Shown here piece by piece: positions 10,234 through 17,683 of a DNA stretch of 64,000 nt. Under the pieces are notes generated by a model, which saw only the letters and a program-made list of their open reading frames with translations, searched no databases and had not been told where the DNA came from. Source of the stretch: Aquimarina aquimarini (lineage in GTDB: Bacteria > Bacteroidota > Bacteroidia > Flavobacteriales > Flavobacteriaceae); contig NZ_OMKE01000005.1 in assembly GCF_900299535.1 (NCBI RefSeq), forward strand, positions 90,905 to 154,904, in the 5' to 3' direction. Position 1 is the stretch's first letter, and every line of letters begins with the position of its first letter. Position numbers and translations under genes: made by a program.

Positions 10234-10431
10234 ATTGTTAATAAGTTATCATTAAAAGCAATAGATTACAGCGACCAAAAACTTTAAAATTTTGTTTATC
10301 AGCACACTACATTTGAGTGTGTATTTTCAGGCTTTTTATTAATTTTGAACAGAAATTATAGGTCTCAAAAAAAATAAAAAAATCATTTTTGTAGTATTGA
10401 TAAAAAATCCCAAAACTAAATATGAAAATGC

Positions 10432-10439
10432 TATATTTG
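10432..10439 (+). promoter_or_regulatory. Putative -7 element for the hydrolase-engB unit
   Basis: TATATTTG matches TAnnTTTG and lies 25 bases before the hydrolase ATG at 10465. No TTG lies at the usual distance upstream. The rest of the 10164-10464 gap holds the mraZ control region and a small hairpin (stem CACACT at 10303-10308 with AGTGTG at 10316-10321); nothing else is recognised there. Confidence 0.55.
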
Positions 10440-10464
10440 CGTTTAATTCTTGTAAGAAGTATTA

Positions 10465-11235
10465 ATGAAGCACGAATTAAAAACAGACGGAAAATTTAGT
10501 TATCTAGATTTAGGAGAGGGCACACCAATCATCATCTTGCATGGTTTGATGGGTGGCTTAAGTAATTTTGAAGGAGTGAGCTCATACTTCCCTGAACAGG
10601 GGTATAAAGTATTGATCCCTGAACTCCCTGTCTACACCCTTCCTATTCTAAAAACTAAAGTTAGCACATACGCCAAGTTTCTTAAGGATTTTATTGATCA
10701 CTTAGGTTATGGCAACAAAGAAGTAATTCTATTAGGTAATTCTCTAGGAGGACACATTGCTCTTTTATGTACCAAAATGTATCCAGAAATGGTCAAAGCT
10801 TTGGTTATTACAGGAAGCTCAGGTCTATACGAGAGCGCTATGGGAGAAAGCTACCCTAAGCGAGGAGATTATGAATTCATAAAAGCTAAAGCTGAAAATG
10901 TTTTCTATGATCCTGAAATTGCCACAAAAGAAATTGTTGACGAAGTATATGCAACGGTAAATGATCGTAATAAACTGATTAGAACTTTGGCTATTGCCAA
11001 AAGCGCTATTCGTCATAATATGGCAAAAGATCTACCTAATATGAACACCCCTACTTGTATTATATGGGGAAAAGATGACACCGTAACGCCCCCAGAAGTT
11101 GCAGATGACTTCAACAGGTTGTTACCCGATTCTGATTTGTATTGGATTGACAAATGTGGCCATGCAGCTATGATGGAACATCCTGAAGAGTTTAATAGAT
11201 TATTCCATAACTGGTTGCAAGAACGCAACATCTAA
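10465..11235 (+). CDS. Alpha/beta-fold hydrolase
   Basis: 256-residue cytoplasmic alpha/beta hydrolase. The oxyanion strand is IIILHGLMGG (22-31), the nucleophile elbow GNSLGG puts the serine at residue 93, the acid is in WGKDDTVTP near residue 202, and the catalytic histidine is in CGHAAMMEHPEEF near residue 236. The triad is complete, so it should be an active esterase, lipase-like or C-C hydrolase, but the substrate cannot be read from the sequence. It is followed 21 bases later by engB on the same strand and probably shares its transcript. Confidence 0.85.
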   Translation: MKHELKTDGKFSYLDLGEGTPIIILHGLMGGLSNFEGVSSYFPEQGYKVLIPELPVYTLPILKTKVSTYAKFLKDFIDHLGYGNKEVILLGNSLGGHIALLCTKMYPEMVKALVITGSSGLYESAMGESYPKRGDYEFIKAKAENVFYDPEIATKEIVDEVYATVNDRNKLIRTLAIAKSAIRHNMAKDLPNMNTPTCIIWGKDDTVTPPEVADDFNRLLPDSDLYWIDKCGHAAMMEHPEEFNRLFHNWLQERNI

Positions 11236-11256
11236 TCACTCTTATTTTTTAACGTT

Positions 11257-11862
11257 ATGAAGATTAGTAGTGCCGAATTTGTAATGAGCAATAGTGATGT
11301 TGCCAAATGCCCTAAAGACAGATTTCCAGAATATGCATTTATCGGTCGATCTAATGTAGGTAAATCTTCATTGATCAATATGCTTACTAATCGTAAAAGC
11401 CTTGCAAAAACATCTGGAAGACCAGGGAAAACGCAACTTATCAACCATTTTACCATTAATAAATCTTGGTTTTTGGTCGATCTACCAGGGTATGGATATG
11501 CAAGAGTTTCTAAATCCTCTAAAAAAGTATTTCAAAAATTTATCACTGCATATTTCTCTAAACGAACACAACTGGTAAGTGCTTTTGTGTTGGTAGACTC
11601 TCGTCATGAACCTCAAAAAATAGATCTTGAGTTTATGCAATGGCTAGGTGAAAATCAAATACCTTTTTCTATTATTTTTACAAAAGCCGATAAACTTTCT
11701 AAAAATCAATTACCAGTTCAGATACAGAAATACACAGAAGAAATGCTTCAATATTGGGAAGAAATGCCTAATTATTTTATCACTTCTTCTTCTTCTGGAT
11801 TAGGAAAAGAAGAGGTGCTAAATTATATTTCAGAAATCAATACACAGTTACAAAAATCTTAA
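11257..11862 (+). CDS. engB: EngB (YsxC/YihA), ribosome biogenesis GTPase
   Basis: Essential-type GTPase involved in assembly of the large ribosomal subunit. The 201-residue protein shows G1 GRSNVGKS (30-37), G3 DLPGYGYA, G4 TKADK and a G5-like TSSSS, in the usual order for the EngB family and at normal length. The start is ATG at 11257. The last four bases overlap the stop of the convergent 118-residue gene. Confidence 0.95.
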   Translation: MKISSAEFVMSNSDVAKCPKDRFPEYAFIGRSNVGKSSLINMLTNRKSLAKTSGRPGKTQLINHFTINKSWFLVDLPGYGYARVSKSSKKVFQKFITAYFSKRTQLVSAFVLVDSRHEPQKIDLEFMQWLGENQIPFSIIFTKADKLSKNQLPVQIQKYTEEMLQYWEEMPNYFITSSSSGLGKEEVLNYISEINTQLQKS

Positions 11863-12215
11863 TTTACTTTTAAATTTAGCAACTCTATTAACTCTTTTTC
11901 TGAACCCAAAGAAGCTAGTTCATTAGCTTCTAAAACAATTGAAAAACCCTTTTCTTCTTTTTGCAAGATTACGGGAAAATCAAGACCTACAGATGAATGC
12001 TCTTTTAAAAAATCATTTTTATACATAAAAATAAATTCTACAGTAGAATTCTCTCTAAAATCTCTCCATAGTTTTTTTTCAAAAAAAACACCATGAGTAA
12101 GACTACACAAATCACAAGAATATGTTGTAGGGCTAACTATTTTATGAAGATTATCTAGGTACTTACTCCATACACCAGACTTGGCATTATACACAAAAAG
12201 AAATGTTTTTTTCAA
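11859..12215 (-). CDS. Hypothetical protein with a CxxC motif
   Basis: 118 residues, not assigned to a named family. It starts at TTG (12215), giving MKKTFLFVYNAKSG; no ATG is available near this point. The only obvious motif is SCDLCSLTHG near residues 33-42, a CxxC that could bind metal or be redox active, followed by a lysine/aromatic-rich part and a leucine-rich C-terminus. It has no signal peptide or membrane helix. It overlaps engB tail to tail by four bases. Reading frame and composition look like a real gene; function is unknown. Confidence 0.65.
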   Translation of the reverse strand: MKKTFLFVYNAKSGVWSKYLDNLHKIVSPTTYSCDLCSLTHGVFFEKKLWRDFRENSTVEFIFMYKNDFLKEHSSVGLDFPVILQKEEKGFSIVLEANELASLGSEKELIELLNLKVN

Positions 12216-12275
12216 TATTTTGGATTTTACTATTCAGTCCTTACTTTCTCCAAAACATTTCAAAAAATCAATACA

Positions 12276-12611
12276 TTATTTTTGTTTCAATTCTAATTTC
12301 TCGGCAAAATAATCACAAAAATCCTTCATGGTTTCAGTCATTTTCTCATCTTGAGTAGCTCTATAAAACGTATCACTCATAGCTACTAGTGTTTGATGAA
12401 AAAATATTTTCATTTCATCTACAGGCATATCTTTGGTCCATAAATCAATACGAAGACTTTCCTTTTTTTTACTATCCCATACAGAGAGTAACATTGCTTT
12501 GGTAATCTCATCTTCTACCCCTCCGTCTTTTGCAGTCCACTTTAATTGCTCAGGAATCTTATTATCATCAAGCTCTATATCTATTTTAATTTCTGATTTA
12601 TATCCGCTCAT
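12276..12611 (-). CDS. gldC: GldC, gliding motility-associated protein
   Basis: Small cytoplasmic protein (about 111 residues) of the GldC family, known from Flavobacterium johnsoniae, where gldC mutants glide poorly. The recognisable core is LKWTAKDGGVEDE, AMLLSVWD, LRIDLWTKDMPVDEMK and the terminal DFCDYFAEKL. I place the start at ATG 12611 (MSGYKSEIK); a GTG three bases earlier would add one residue and overlap the gldB stop. gldB lies immediately upstream, so the two are cotranscribed. Confidence 0.9.
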   Translation of the reverse strand: MSGYKSEIKIDIELDDNKIPEQLKWTAKDGGVEDEITKAMLLSVWDSKKKESLRIDLWTKDMPVDEMKIFFHQTLVAMSDTFYRATQDEKMTETMKDFCDYFAEKLELKQK

Positions 12612-12613
12612 CA

Positions 12614-13633
12614 CTATCTTTTGGGTTTATACTTTGATTTATTAAATATTGTTTCTGCATCTGCGATCAATAATTGCTGCAAAGATACATTGTTATTTTC
12701 CATATATGAAGCCACAATTCTCCATCCTATATATTGACCTATTCTATCTGGCGCTTCTTTATCTATTTCTTCTAAGTAAAATTTTGAAAAAGGAGCTGGA
12801 TACATAAATCGCGGCATCAATTCACTGTCTGTGCTGTACAACAACTGCTTCTCGATAAAATATCTCCATATCTGCTCTTCATTGATTTCTGCCCATTCAT
12901 ACTGTTCTTCTGTATATCCAATTTTTCTTGCATTACTAAGACTTGGTAATAATAGATCTTTGATATACAATTCTTTTCCAAAAGATATCAGGTTCCCCAG
13001 AAATGTTCTTTCTCGTATTGGTCCAACTTGATTTTTTGCATAAGCAGAAGCCACATCAGAGACAATATACTGCCTGTTGAAATTTTGCCTCAAATACTTC
13101 TGTATGCTTTCATAAAAATGATGATCTTTTCCTAAATATGTATCTAGAGAAATAACCAACAACCCCTTAGAAAGCACTACTTTGTTTCTATAGTCTACAT
13201 CATTGGTAATGGTTACCACACGAGGCACTTTTATTTGAGGGAAATAATATTGTATATGCTGAAAAAGTGAGTGTAATTCTCTTTTTTCTTCAGAAAGATC
13301 TGAAAACACTTTCTCTACTTCTTTATTTACTTCTTGTTGTATCGTATCCTGTGATCTTTTGAACCAAATACTATCTTCATATTTTTCTGAAAACAGAAAA
13401 GGAAAATTGTTTTTCAATTCTGGCAGGCTCTCTGGTGTCAATTGGGCAAACAACTGGTCAAATCTTTCAATATCAAAATCTACAGAGATTTCTGCAATCT
13501 CTTTTTCTAACTTATTTTCATTAGAACAAGAAACAAATATGTAAAAAACAATGGCTAAATTTAAGAACCTAAAATTACCTACCCTTATATTCCTACATCT
13601 TTTTAAATAATTCATCTGATTCCAGAACACCAT
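12614..13633 (-). CDS. gldB: GldB, gliding motility lipoprotein
   Basis: 339-residue lipoprotein required for gliding in F. johnsoniae and also linked to type IX secretion. The N-terminus has a hydrophobic segment (about 23-34) ending in the lipobox IFVSC with the acylated cysteine at residue 36. The mature part begins SNENKLEKEI and carries the FDIERFDQLF motif typical of GldB. The start is ATG at 13633; ATG at residue 7 is a possible alternative. It is coupled to gldC. A good promoter lies just upstream (13658-13688). Confidence 0.92.
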   Translation of the reverse strand: MVFWNQMNYLKRCRNIRVGNFRFLNLAIVFYIFVSCSNENKLEKEIAEISVDFDIERFDQLFAQLTPESLPELKNNFPFLFSEKYEDSIWFKRSQDTIQQEVNKEVEKVFSDLSEEKRELHSLFQHIQYYFPQIKVPRVVTITNDVDYRNKVVLSKGLLVISLDTYLGKDHHFYESIQKYLRQNFNRQYIVSDVASAYAKNQVGPIRERTFLGNLISFGKELYIKDLLLPSLSNARKIGYTEEQYEWAEINEEQIWRYFIEKQLLYSTDSELMPRFMYPAPFSKFYLEEIDKEAPDRIGQYIGWRIVASYMENNNVSLQQLLIADAETIFNKSKYKPKR

Positions 13634-13657
13634 CTTTTTTTATTAATTTTATATTCG

Positions 13658-13688
13658 CAAAGGTAATACATCAAATTACCAAGTACAA
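13658..13688 (-). promoter_or_regulatory. gldBC promoter
   Basis: On the minus strand TTG at 13688-13686 and TACCTTTG at 13665-13658 are separated by 20 bases. This matches the Bacteroidota consensus TTG-N(about 19-21)-TAnnTTTG at both elements. The inferred transcription start is near 13651, about 18 bases before the gldB ATG at 13633. Confidence 0.72.
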
Positions 13689-13753
13689 GGATAGATATCT
13701 GAAGTACAAAAAAGAAAAACTGGTATTCAATCAATAATTAACAATAACAAAGA

Positions 13754-14542
13754 ATGCAAACAGAAAAAGTAATTGACCATATTGTCAACTGGTTAAAAGA
13801 ATATGCTACAAAAGCTAACATCAAAGGTTTTGTTGTTGGTGTAAGCGGTGGGATCGACAGCGCTGTCACCTCATCATTATGTGCAAAAACTGGTCTAGAC
13901 ACCTTATGTATAGAGATGCCAATTCATCAGGCTCAAAGCCAAGTAAACCGTGCTCAAGAACATATTGATCAATTAAAAAAAAGGTTCTCAAATGTATCTG
14001 ACACGCGAGTTGACCTTACTTCTGTTTTTGAAGAGTTTAAATCTGTAGTACCAAAAACTACTCCAAGCGCACAATTAGACTTGTCATTGGCAAATACAAG
14101 AGCACGACTAAGAATGTCTACACTATATTATTTTGCAGGACTACATAAATATCTAGTTGCGGGAACTGGTAATAAAGTTGAAGATTTTGGCGTTGGCTTC
14201 TATACAAAATATGGAGATGGTGGTGTAGATTTAAGCCCAATTGCTGATTTATTAAAAAGTGATGTTTATGCCATAGGAAAAAGCCTAGAGGTACCAGATT
14301 CTATACAAATTGCAGCACCAACGGATGGCTTATTTGGTGATAGCAGAAGTGATGAAGACCAGATCGGAGCAAGCTATGATGAATTGGAATGGGCTATGAA
14401 AATGAAAAATGAAGGTAAAGGTATTGACGATTTTACAGGGAGAAAACAAGAGGTTTTTAAAATTTTTGTACATTTAAATACCGTAAACCAACACAAAATG
14501 ACCCCAATTCCTGTCTGCAAAATACCCTTTGATCTATTATAA
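13754..14542 (+). CDS. nadE: NadE, NH3-dependent NAD+ synthetase
   Basis: Converts nicotinic acid adenine dinucleotide to NAD+ with ATP and ammonia, the last step of NAD synthesis. The 262-residue protein has the ATP pyrophosphatase loop SGGIDS (31-36), the GTGNKVEDFGVGFYTKYGDG segment and LSPIADLLKSDVY. There is no nitrilase domain, so it is the ammonia-dependent form. It is divergent from gldB across a 120-base gap. Adjacent NAD synthetase and gld genes are also found in other flavobacteria, from memory. Confidence 0.95.
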   Translation: MQTEKVIDHIVNWLKEYATKANIKGFVVGVSGGIDSAVTSSLCAKTGLDTLCIEMPIHQAQSQVNRAQEHIDQLKKRFSNVSDTRVDLTSVFEEFKSVVPKTTPSAQLDLSLANTRARLRMSTLYYFAGLHKYLVAGTGNKVEDFGVGFYTKYGDGGVDLSPIADLLKSDVYAIGKSLEVPDSIQIAAPTDGLFGDSRSDEDQIGASYDELEWAMKMKNEGKGIDDFTGRKQEVFKIFVHLNTVNQHKMTPIPVCKIPFDLL

Positions 14543-14596
14543 CCAACATTTTATCGATAAACCAATAAAAAAAAGTTTACGAGGACTAGTTCTTAG

Positions 14597-14604
14597 TAAT
14601 TTTG
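14597..14604 (+). promoter_or_regulatory. Putative -7 element of the response regulator gene
   Basis: TAATTTTG fits TAnnTTTG. It lies about 80 bases before the ATG at 14684, implying a leader of roughly 70 bases. The upstream -33 match is poor (TTTACG near 14576). Confidence 0.5.
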
Positions 14605-14683
14605 CACCAAGATTTAAAATTACCCCTAGCCTAAAGATGTTAAACTCTTAAAATTAAATTAACGTTAACAATCGTAAACAAGA

Positions 14684-15316
14684 ATGACAACCGTATTAAT
14701 TGCAGATCATCATCCAATCACAAGGAAGGGGATCGTTTCGTTATTTCGTAACTCAGAGGACTATGAGATTATTGGAAAAGTAAGTAATGGAAACGAAATG
14801 TATGATGTTTTGAAAGCTAGTACTCCTGATATACTTATCATGGAGTTAGATTTACCTCAAATCAATGGCATAATGGCATTAAGGACTATTAAAAAAGAAT
14901 TTGCAGGGATCAGAGTAATTATTTTCAGCTCTCATCCTGAAGAAATGTATGCATTAAGTGCCATAAAAGCAGGGGCATCTGCATACTTATCTAAAACTGT
15001 CCCAACAAAAATACTCAAAAAAGCAATCGAAAGAGTTGCTCGAGGTGGTATATATCTAAACGACAACCTTACACAACAATTGGCAAATGGAAATGCCAAT
15101 GAAAACAATATGGTTGTAAAATACAAAAAACTCTCTTCTAGAGAAATAGAAGTTCTTAACCTTCTATCATCTGGAAAGCGTAATAAAGATATTGCCTCGA
15201 CATTGTCTATTAATGAAAAAACAGTAAGTACATACAAAACTCGATTACTAAAAAAATTGAAAGTAGATAATCTTGCAGATCTTATCCATCAATCCAGATT
15301 ATTACACATAAGCTAA
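14684..15316 (+). CDS. NarL/LuxR-type response regulator with an atypical receiver
   Basis: 210-residue transcription factor: receiver domain (about 1-120) and C-terminal LuxR/GerE helix-turn-helix (about 145-208, KLSSREIEVLNLLSSGKRNKD). The receiver lacks the normal phosphorylation site. Where NarL has LLDLNMP, this protein has IMELDLP, so the acceptor aspartate is glutamate, and the acidic pair of the pocket reads ADHH instead of ADDH. The conserved lysine (AYLSKTVP) remains. It is probably independent of phosphorylation or locked in an active-like form. No histidine kinase is adjacent. It overlaps dnaG tail to tail by four bases. Confidence 0.9.
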   Translation: MTTVLIADHHPITRKGIVSLFRNSEDYEIIGKVSNGNEMYDVLKASTPDILIMELDLPQINGIMALRTIKKEFAGIRVIIFSSHPEEMYALSAIKAGASAYLSKTVPTKILKKAIERVARGGIYLNDNLTQQLANGNANENNMVVKYKKLSSREIEVLNLLSSGKRNKDIASTLSINEKTVSTYKTRLLKKLKVDNLADLIHQSRLLHIS

Positions 15317-17274
15317 ATTACTCTATTTAGCTTTCTGTATAATAACTTTTTGAGGGTTTGATAATCTCGAATATCTTCTAAGACCGTTAAATTATTTTCA
15401 AACTTTTGAGCTTTCACTCCTTGTGAAAGCTCATTTATTTTTTGATCAATCAAAAACCCCCTTAGGCTCAATATAATATTATTGACATAGTCTGAAATAG
15501 TTTCTGTTTTCTGTTTTACATGAATCTCTTTATCATCCCATCGGTGCAGTTCATAACGATCTTCATTCATCATGATTTCTGTGATCTCGGCTGCTATCTC
15601 TGGCTGAATTCTATTTATAAAGCTTTCTATCTTAAATTCATCAATCTGATTTAGCTCTTCAATCAAAATCCCATATATATCTTTAAAAATTTGATCAGTG
15701 AATTCAATTTCATCATCCTGTAAATCCAAATATATTTTTTCAAAAACTTTTATATTGTGTATTTCTGGCTCTAAAACAAGCTCTCCCTCTTCATTTTCTT
15801 TCAATATCAAATCCTCAAATTCCTCTTCCTGAACACCATATAACAATAATGCTTTTATAATATGGCGCTCTAATATATATTGTCTATTTACTTTAGGTTG
15901 CTTTTGAGTTTCAGTTTTTACAACTTCAAGAGGTTTGTTTTGCTGTTTTTGTTGTTTATGCTGGTCTTTTACATCACTATTGCGAATCTGTGCTAGGGTA
16001 TCAAACAACACATCTTCTGAGACATCCATAATCCTAGAGCATTCTTTTACATATATCTCTCGTTTGATGACATCAGGAATTTTTGAAATACTGGTCACCA
16101 TATCTCTTACTAATTCTGCCCTCTTAATAGGGTCATTCTTAGATTCTTGTTGTAAGAAAGATGCCTTGAAACTTATAAAATCTTGAACATTCTCCTCAAG
16201 ATACGTATTCAATTCGTCTAATGTGTTTTGCTTAGCAAAACTATCAGGGTCTTCACCTTCTGGAAAGTTACACACCTTCACATTCATTCCCTGTTCCAGA
16301 ATAAGATCTATCCCTCTTAGAGATGCTCTCATTCCTGCAGCATCACTATCAAACAATACTGTAATATTCTTAGTCAGTCTATTTATTAAACGTATTTGAT
16401 CTGTAGTCAGCGCTGTTCCTGATGAAGAAACCACATTAGCAACTCCTGTTTGATTAAACTGAATTACATCTGTATATCCTTCTACCAAATAACAATTATC
16501 TTCTTTAGCAATAGCTTGTTTCGCATGATAAATACCATAAAGGACTTTACTTTTATGATAGATATCACTTTCTGGGGAGTTAAGGTATTTGGCTGCTTTT
16601 TTATCATTGGTTAAAATCCTACCACCAAATCCTAAAACACGACCAGACATTGATTGAATTGGAAACATCACTCTTCCTTTAAATCGATCAAATTGCTTTT
16701 CTTCTTTAACAATAGTAAGTCCAGTTTTCTCAAGATAACTTAGCTGATATCCTTTTTTAATTGCTTCTGATGTAAATGCATCCCACACATCAGGAGAGTA
16801 TCCTAATTCAAACTTTTTTATTGTTTCATCTGTAAATCCTCGTTCTTTAAAATATGTTAACCCTATTGCTTTACCTTGTTCGGTTTTAAGCAATGAATTT
16901 TGAAAAAAAGTATTTGCAAACTCACTAACCAAGTACATGCTCTCTCTTTCATTCGCCTGTTCCTTTTGCTCATCTGTTTGCTCTGTCTCTTCAAATTCTA
17001 TATTATATTTTTTTGCTAAATATTTTATAGCTTCTGGGTATGTAAAATGCTCATGCTCCATCAAAAAGGCAACTACATTACCTCCTTTTCCACTAGAGAA
17101 ATCTTTCCATATTTGCTTTACAGGAGAAACCATAAAAGAAGGAGTTCTCTCATCACTAAAAGGACTGAGCCCTTTAAAATTACTTCCTGCTTTTTTCAAT
17201 TGCACAAAATCACCTATAACTTCTTCTAGTCTAGCAATTTCAAATACAGCATCTATGGTAGCTTTATGGATCAT
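15313..17274 (-). CDS. dnaG: DnaG, DNA primase lacking zinc ligands
   Basis: Makes RNA primers for chromosome replication. The 653 residues keep the primase order: N-terminal CHC2-like domain (about 1-100), the RNA polymerase core with the TOPRIM segments VEGYTDVI and LFDSDAAG, and a C-terminal helicase-binding region. In the N-terminal domain all four zinc ligands are replaced: the usual CPFH reads SPFS, and YHCFGC reads WKDFSS. The rest of the motif (ERTPSFMVSP, GKGGNVVAFLM) is intact, so the fold is probably kept without zinc. The start is ATG at 17274. A TATTTTTG box lies at 17379-17372. Confidence 0.94.
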   Translation of the reverse strand: MIHKATIDAVFEIARLEEVIGDFVQLKKAGSNFKGLSPFSDERTPSFMVSPVKQIWKDFSSGKGGNVVAFLMEHEHFTYPEAIKYLAKKYNIEFEETEQTDEQKEQANERESMYLVSEFANTFFQNSLLKTEQGKAIGLTYFKERGFTDETIKKFELGYSPDVWDAFTSEAIKKGYQLSYLEKTGLTIVKEEKQFDRFKGRVMFPIQSMSGRVLGFGGRILTNDKKAAKYLNSPESDIYHKSKVLYGIYHAKQAIAKEDNCYLVEGYTDVIQFNQTGVANVVSSSGTALTTDQIRLINRLTKNITVLFDSDAAGMRASLRGIDLILEQGMNVKVCNFPEGEDPDSFAKQNTLDELNTYLEENVQDFISFKASFLQQESKNDPIKRAELVRDMVTSISKIPDVIKREIYVKECSRIMDVSEDVLFDTLAQIRNSDVKDQHKQQKQQNKPLEVVKTETQKQPKVNRQYILERHIIKALLLYGVQEEEFEDLILKENEEGELVLEPEIHNIKVFEKIYLDLQDDEIEFTDQIFKDIYGILIEELNQIDEFKIESFINRIQPEIAAEITEIMMNEDRYELHRWDDKEIHVKQKTETISDYVNNIILSLRGFLIDQKINELSQGVKAQKFENNLTVLEDIRDYQTLKKLLYRKLNRVI

Positions 17275-17371
17275 CCTCTAATATAAATAAGTTTACTATT
17301 GAGTATTGAGGTATTTTTTTTCATACCTCTTTTTTACCAATCTATCTTTTTACTTGTAGATAAATTTGCTA

Positions 17372-17379
17372 CAAAAATA
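17372..17379 (-). promoter_or_regulatory. Putative -7 element of dnaG
   Basis: The minus strand reads TATTTTTG, matching TAnnTTTG, about 100 bases upstream of the dnaG ATG. No convincing -33 element is present. The rest of 17275-17526 shows no gene or clear structure. Confidence 0.4.
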
Positions 17380-17526
17380 GCACAATTAATGAGATCCACG
17401 AAGTTCATATTTTTAAGCTTACATTATCTCCATCTAAATTCATCCTAAAGAAAAACAAGAATTGTATTGGTTTCTTTTACCTACTTCTTTAATTGATAAG
17501 TAACTAAACTTTTACAGCTTACAAAA

Positions 17527-17656
17527 AAGGAGATCACTCCAAAAAAGTAACTTCAAAACTAAAAGCCTATTTTAGTTTTACCAAAAGCACACTATCTAAA
17601 AAACTTGATCGTGGTATCTATCTGGTAATAAGTTACTTTTTTAGAGAAATCTCCTT
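17527..17656. repeat. 130-base inverted-repeat element with an inner perfect hairpin
   Basis: Arms of 27 bases at 17527-17553 and 17630-17656 are inverted copies of each other: the outer AAGGAGAT and the inner AAAAAAGTAACTT match perfectly, and only the six middle bases are unpaired or partly mismatched (CACTCC against TTCTCT when read in the same sense). Between the arms is a second perfect hairpin, AAAACTAAAA (17555-17564) with TTTTAGTTTT (17570-17579) and a five-base loop. The element starts 27 bases past the stop of the 1000-residue protein gene. It may be a terminator or 3' UTR structure, or a small miniature transposable element. No target duplication is visible. Confidence 0.6.
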
Positions 17657-17683
17657 AAGTCTATTTTTTTTGTTTCTAAAAAG

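Noticed and set aside
10303..10321. Small hairpin CACACT/AGTGTG between mraZ and the hydrolase gene as a regulator
   Set aside because: Only six pairs, no clear link to a start or stop; noted but not called.
14684..15316. Two-component pair with the PAS kinase at 47508
   Set aside because: The kinase has its own coupled receiver, the two are over 30 kb apart, and the NarL-type receiver lacks the acceptor aspartate.
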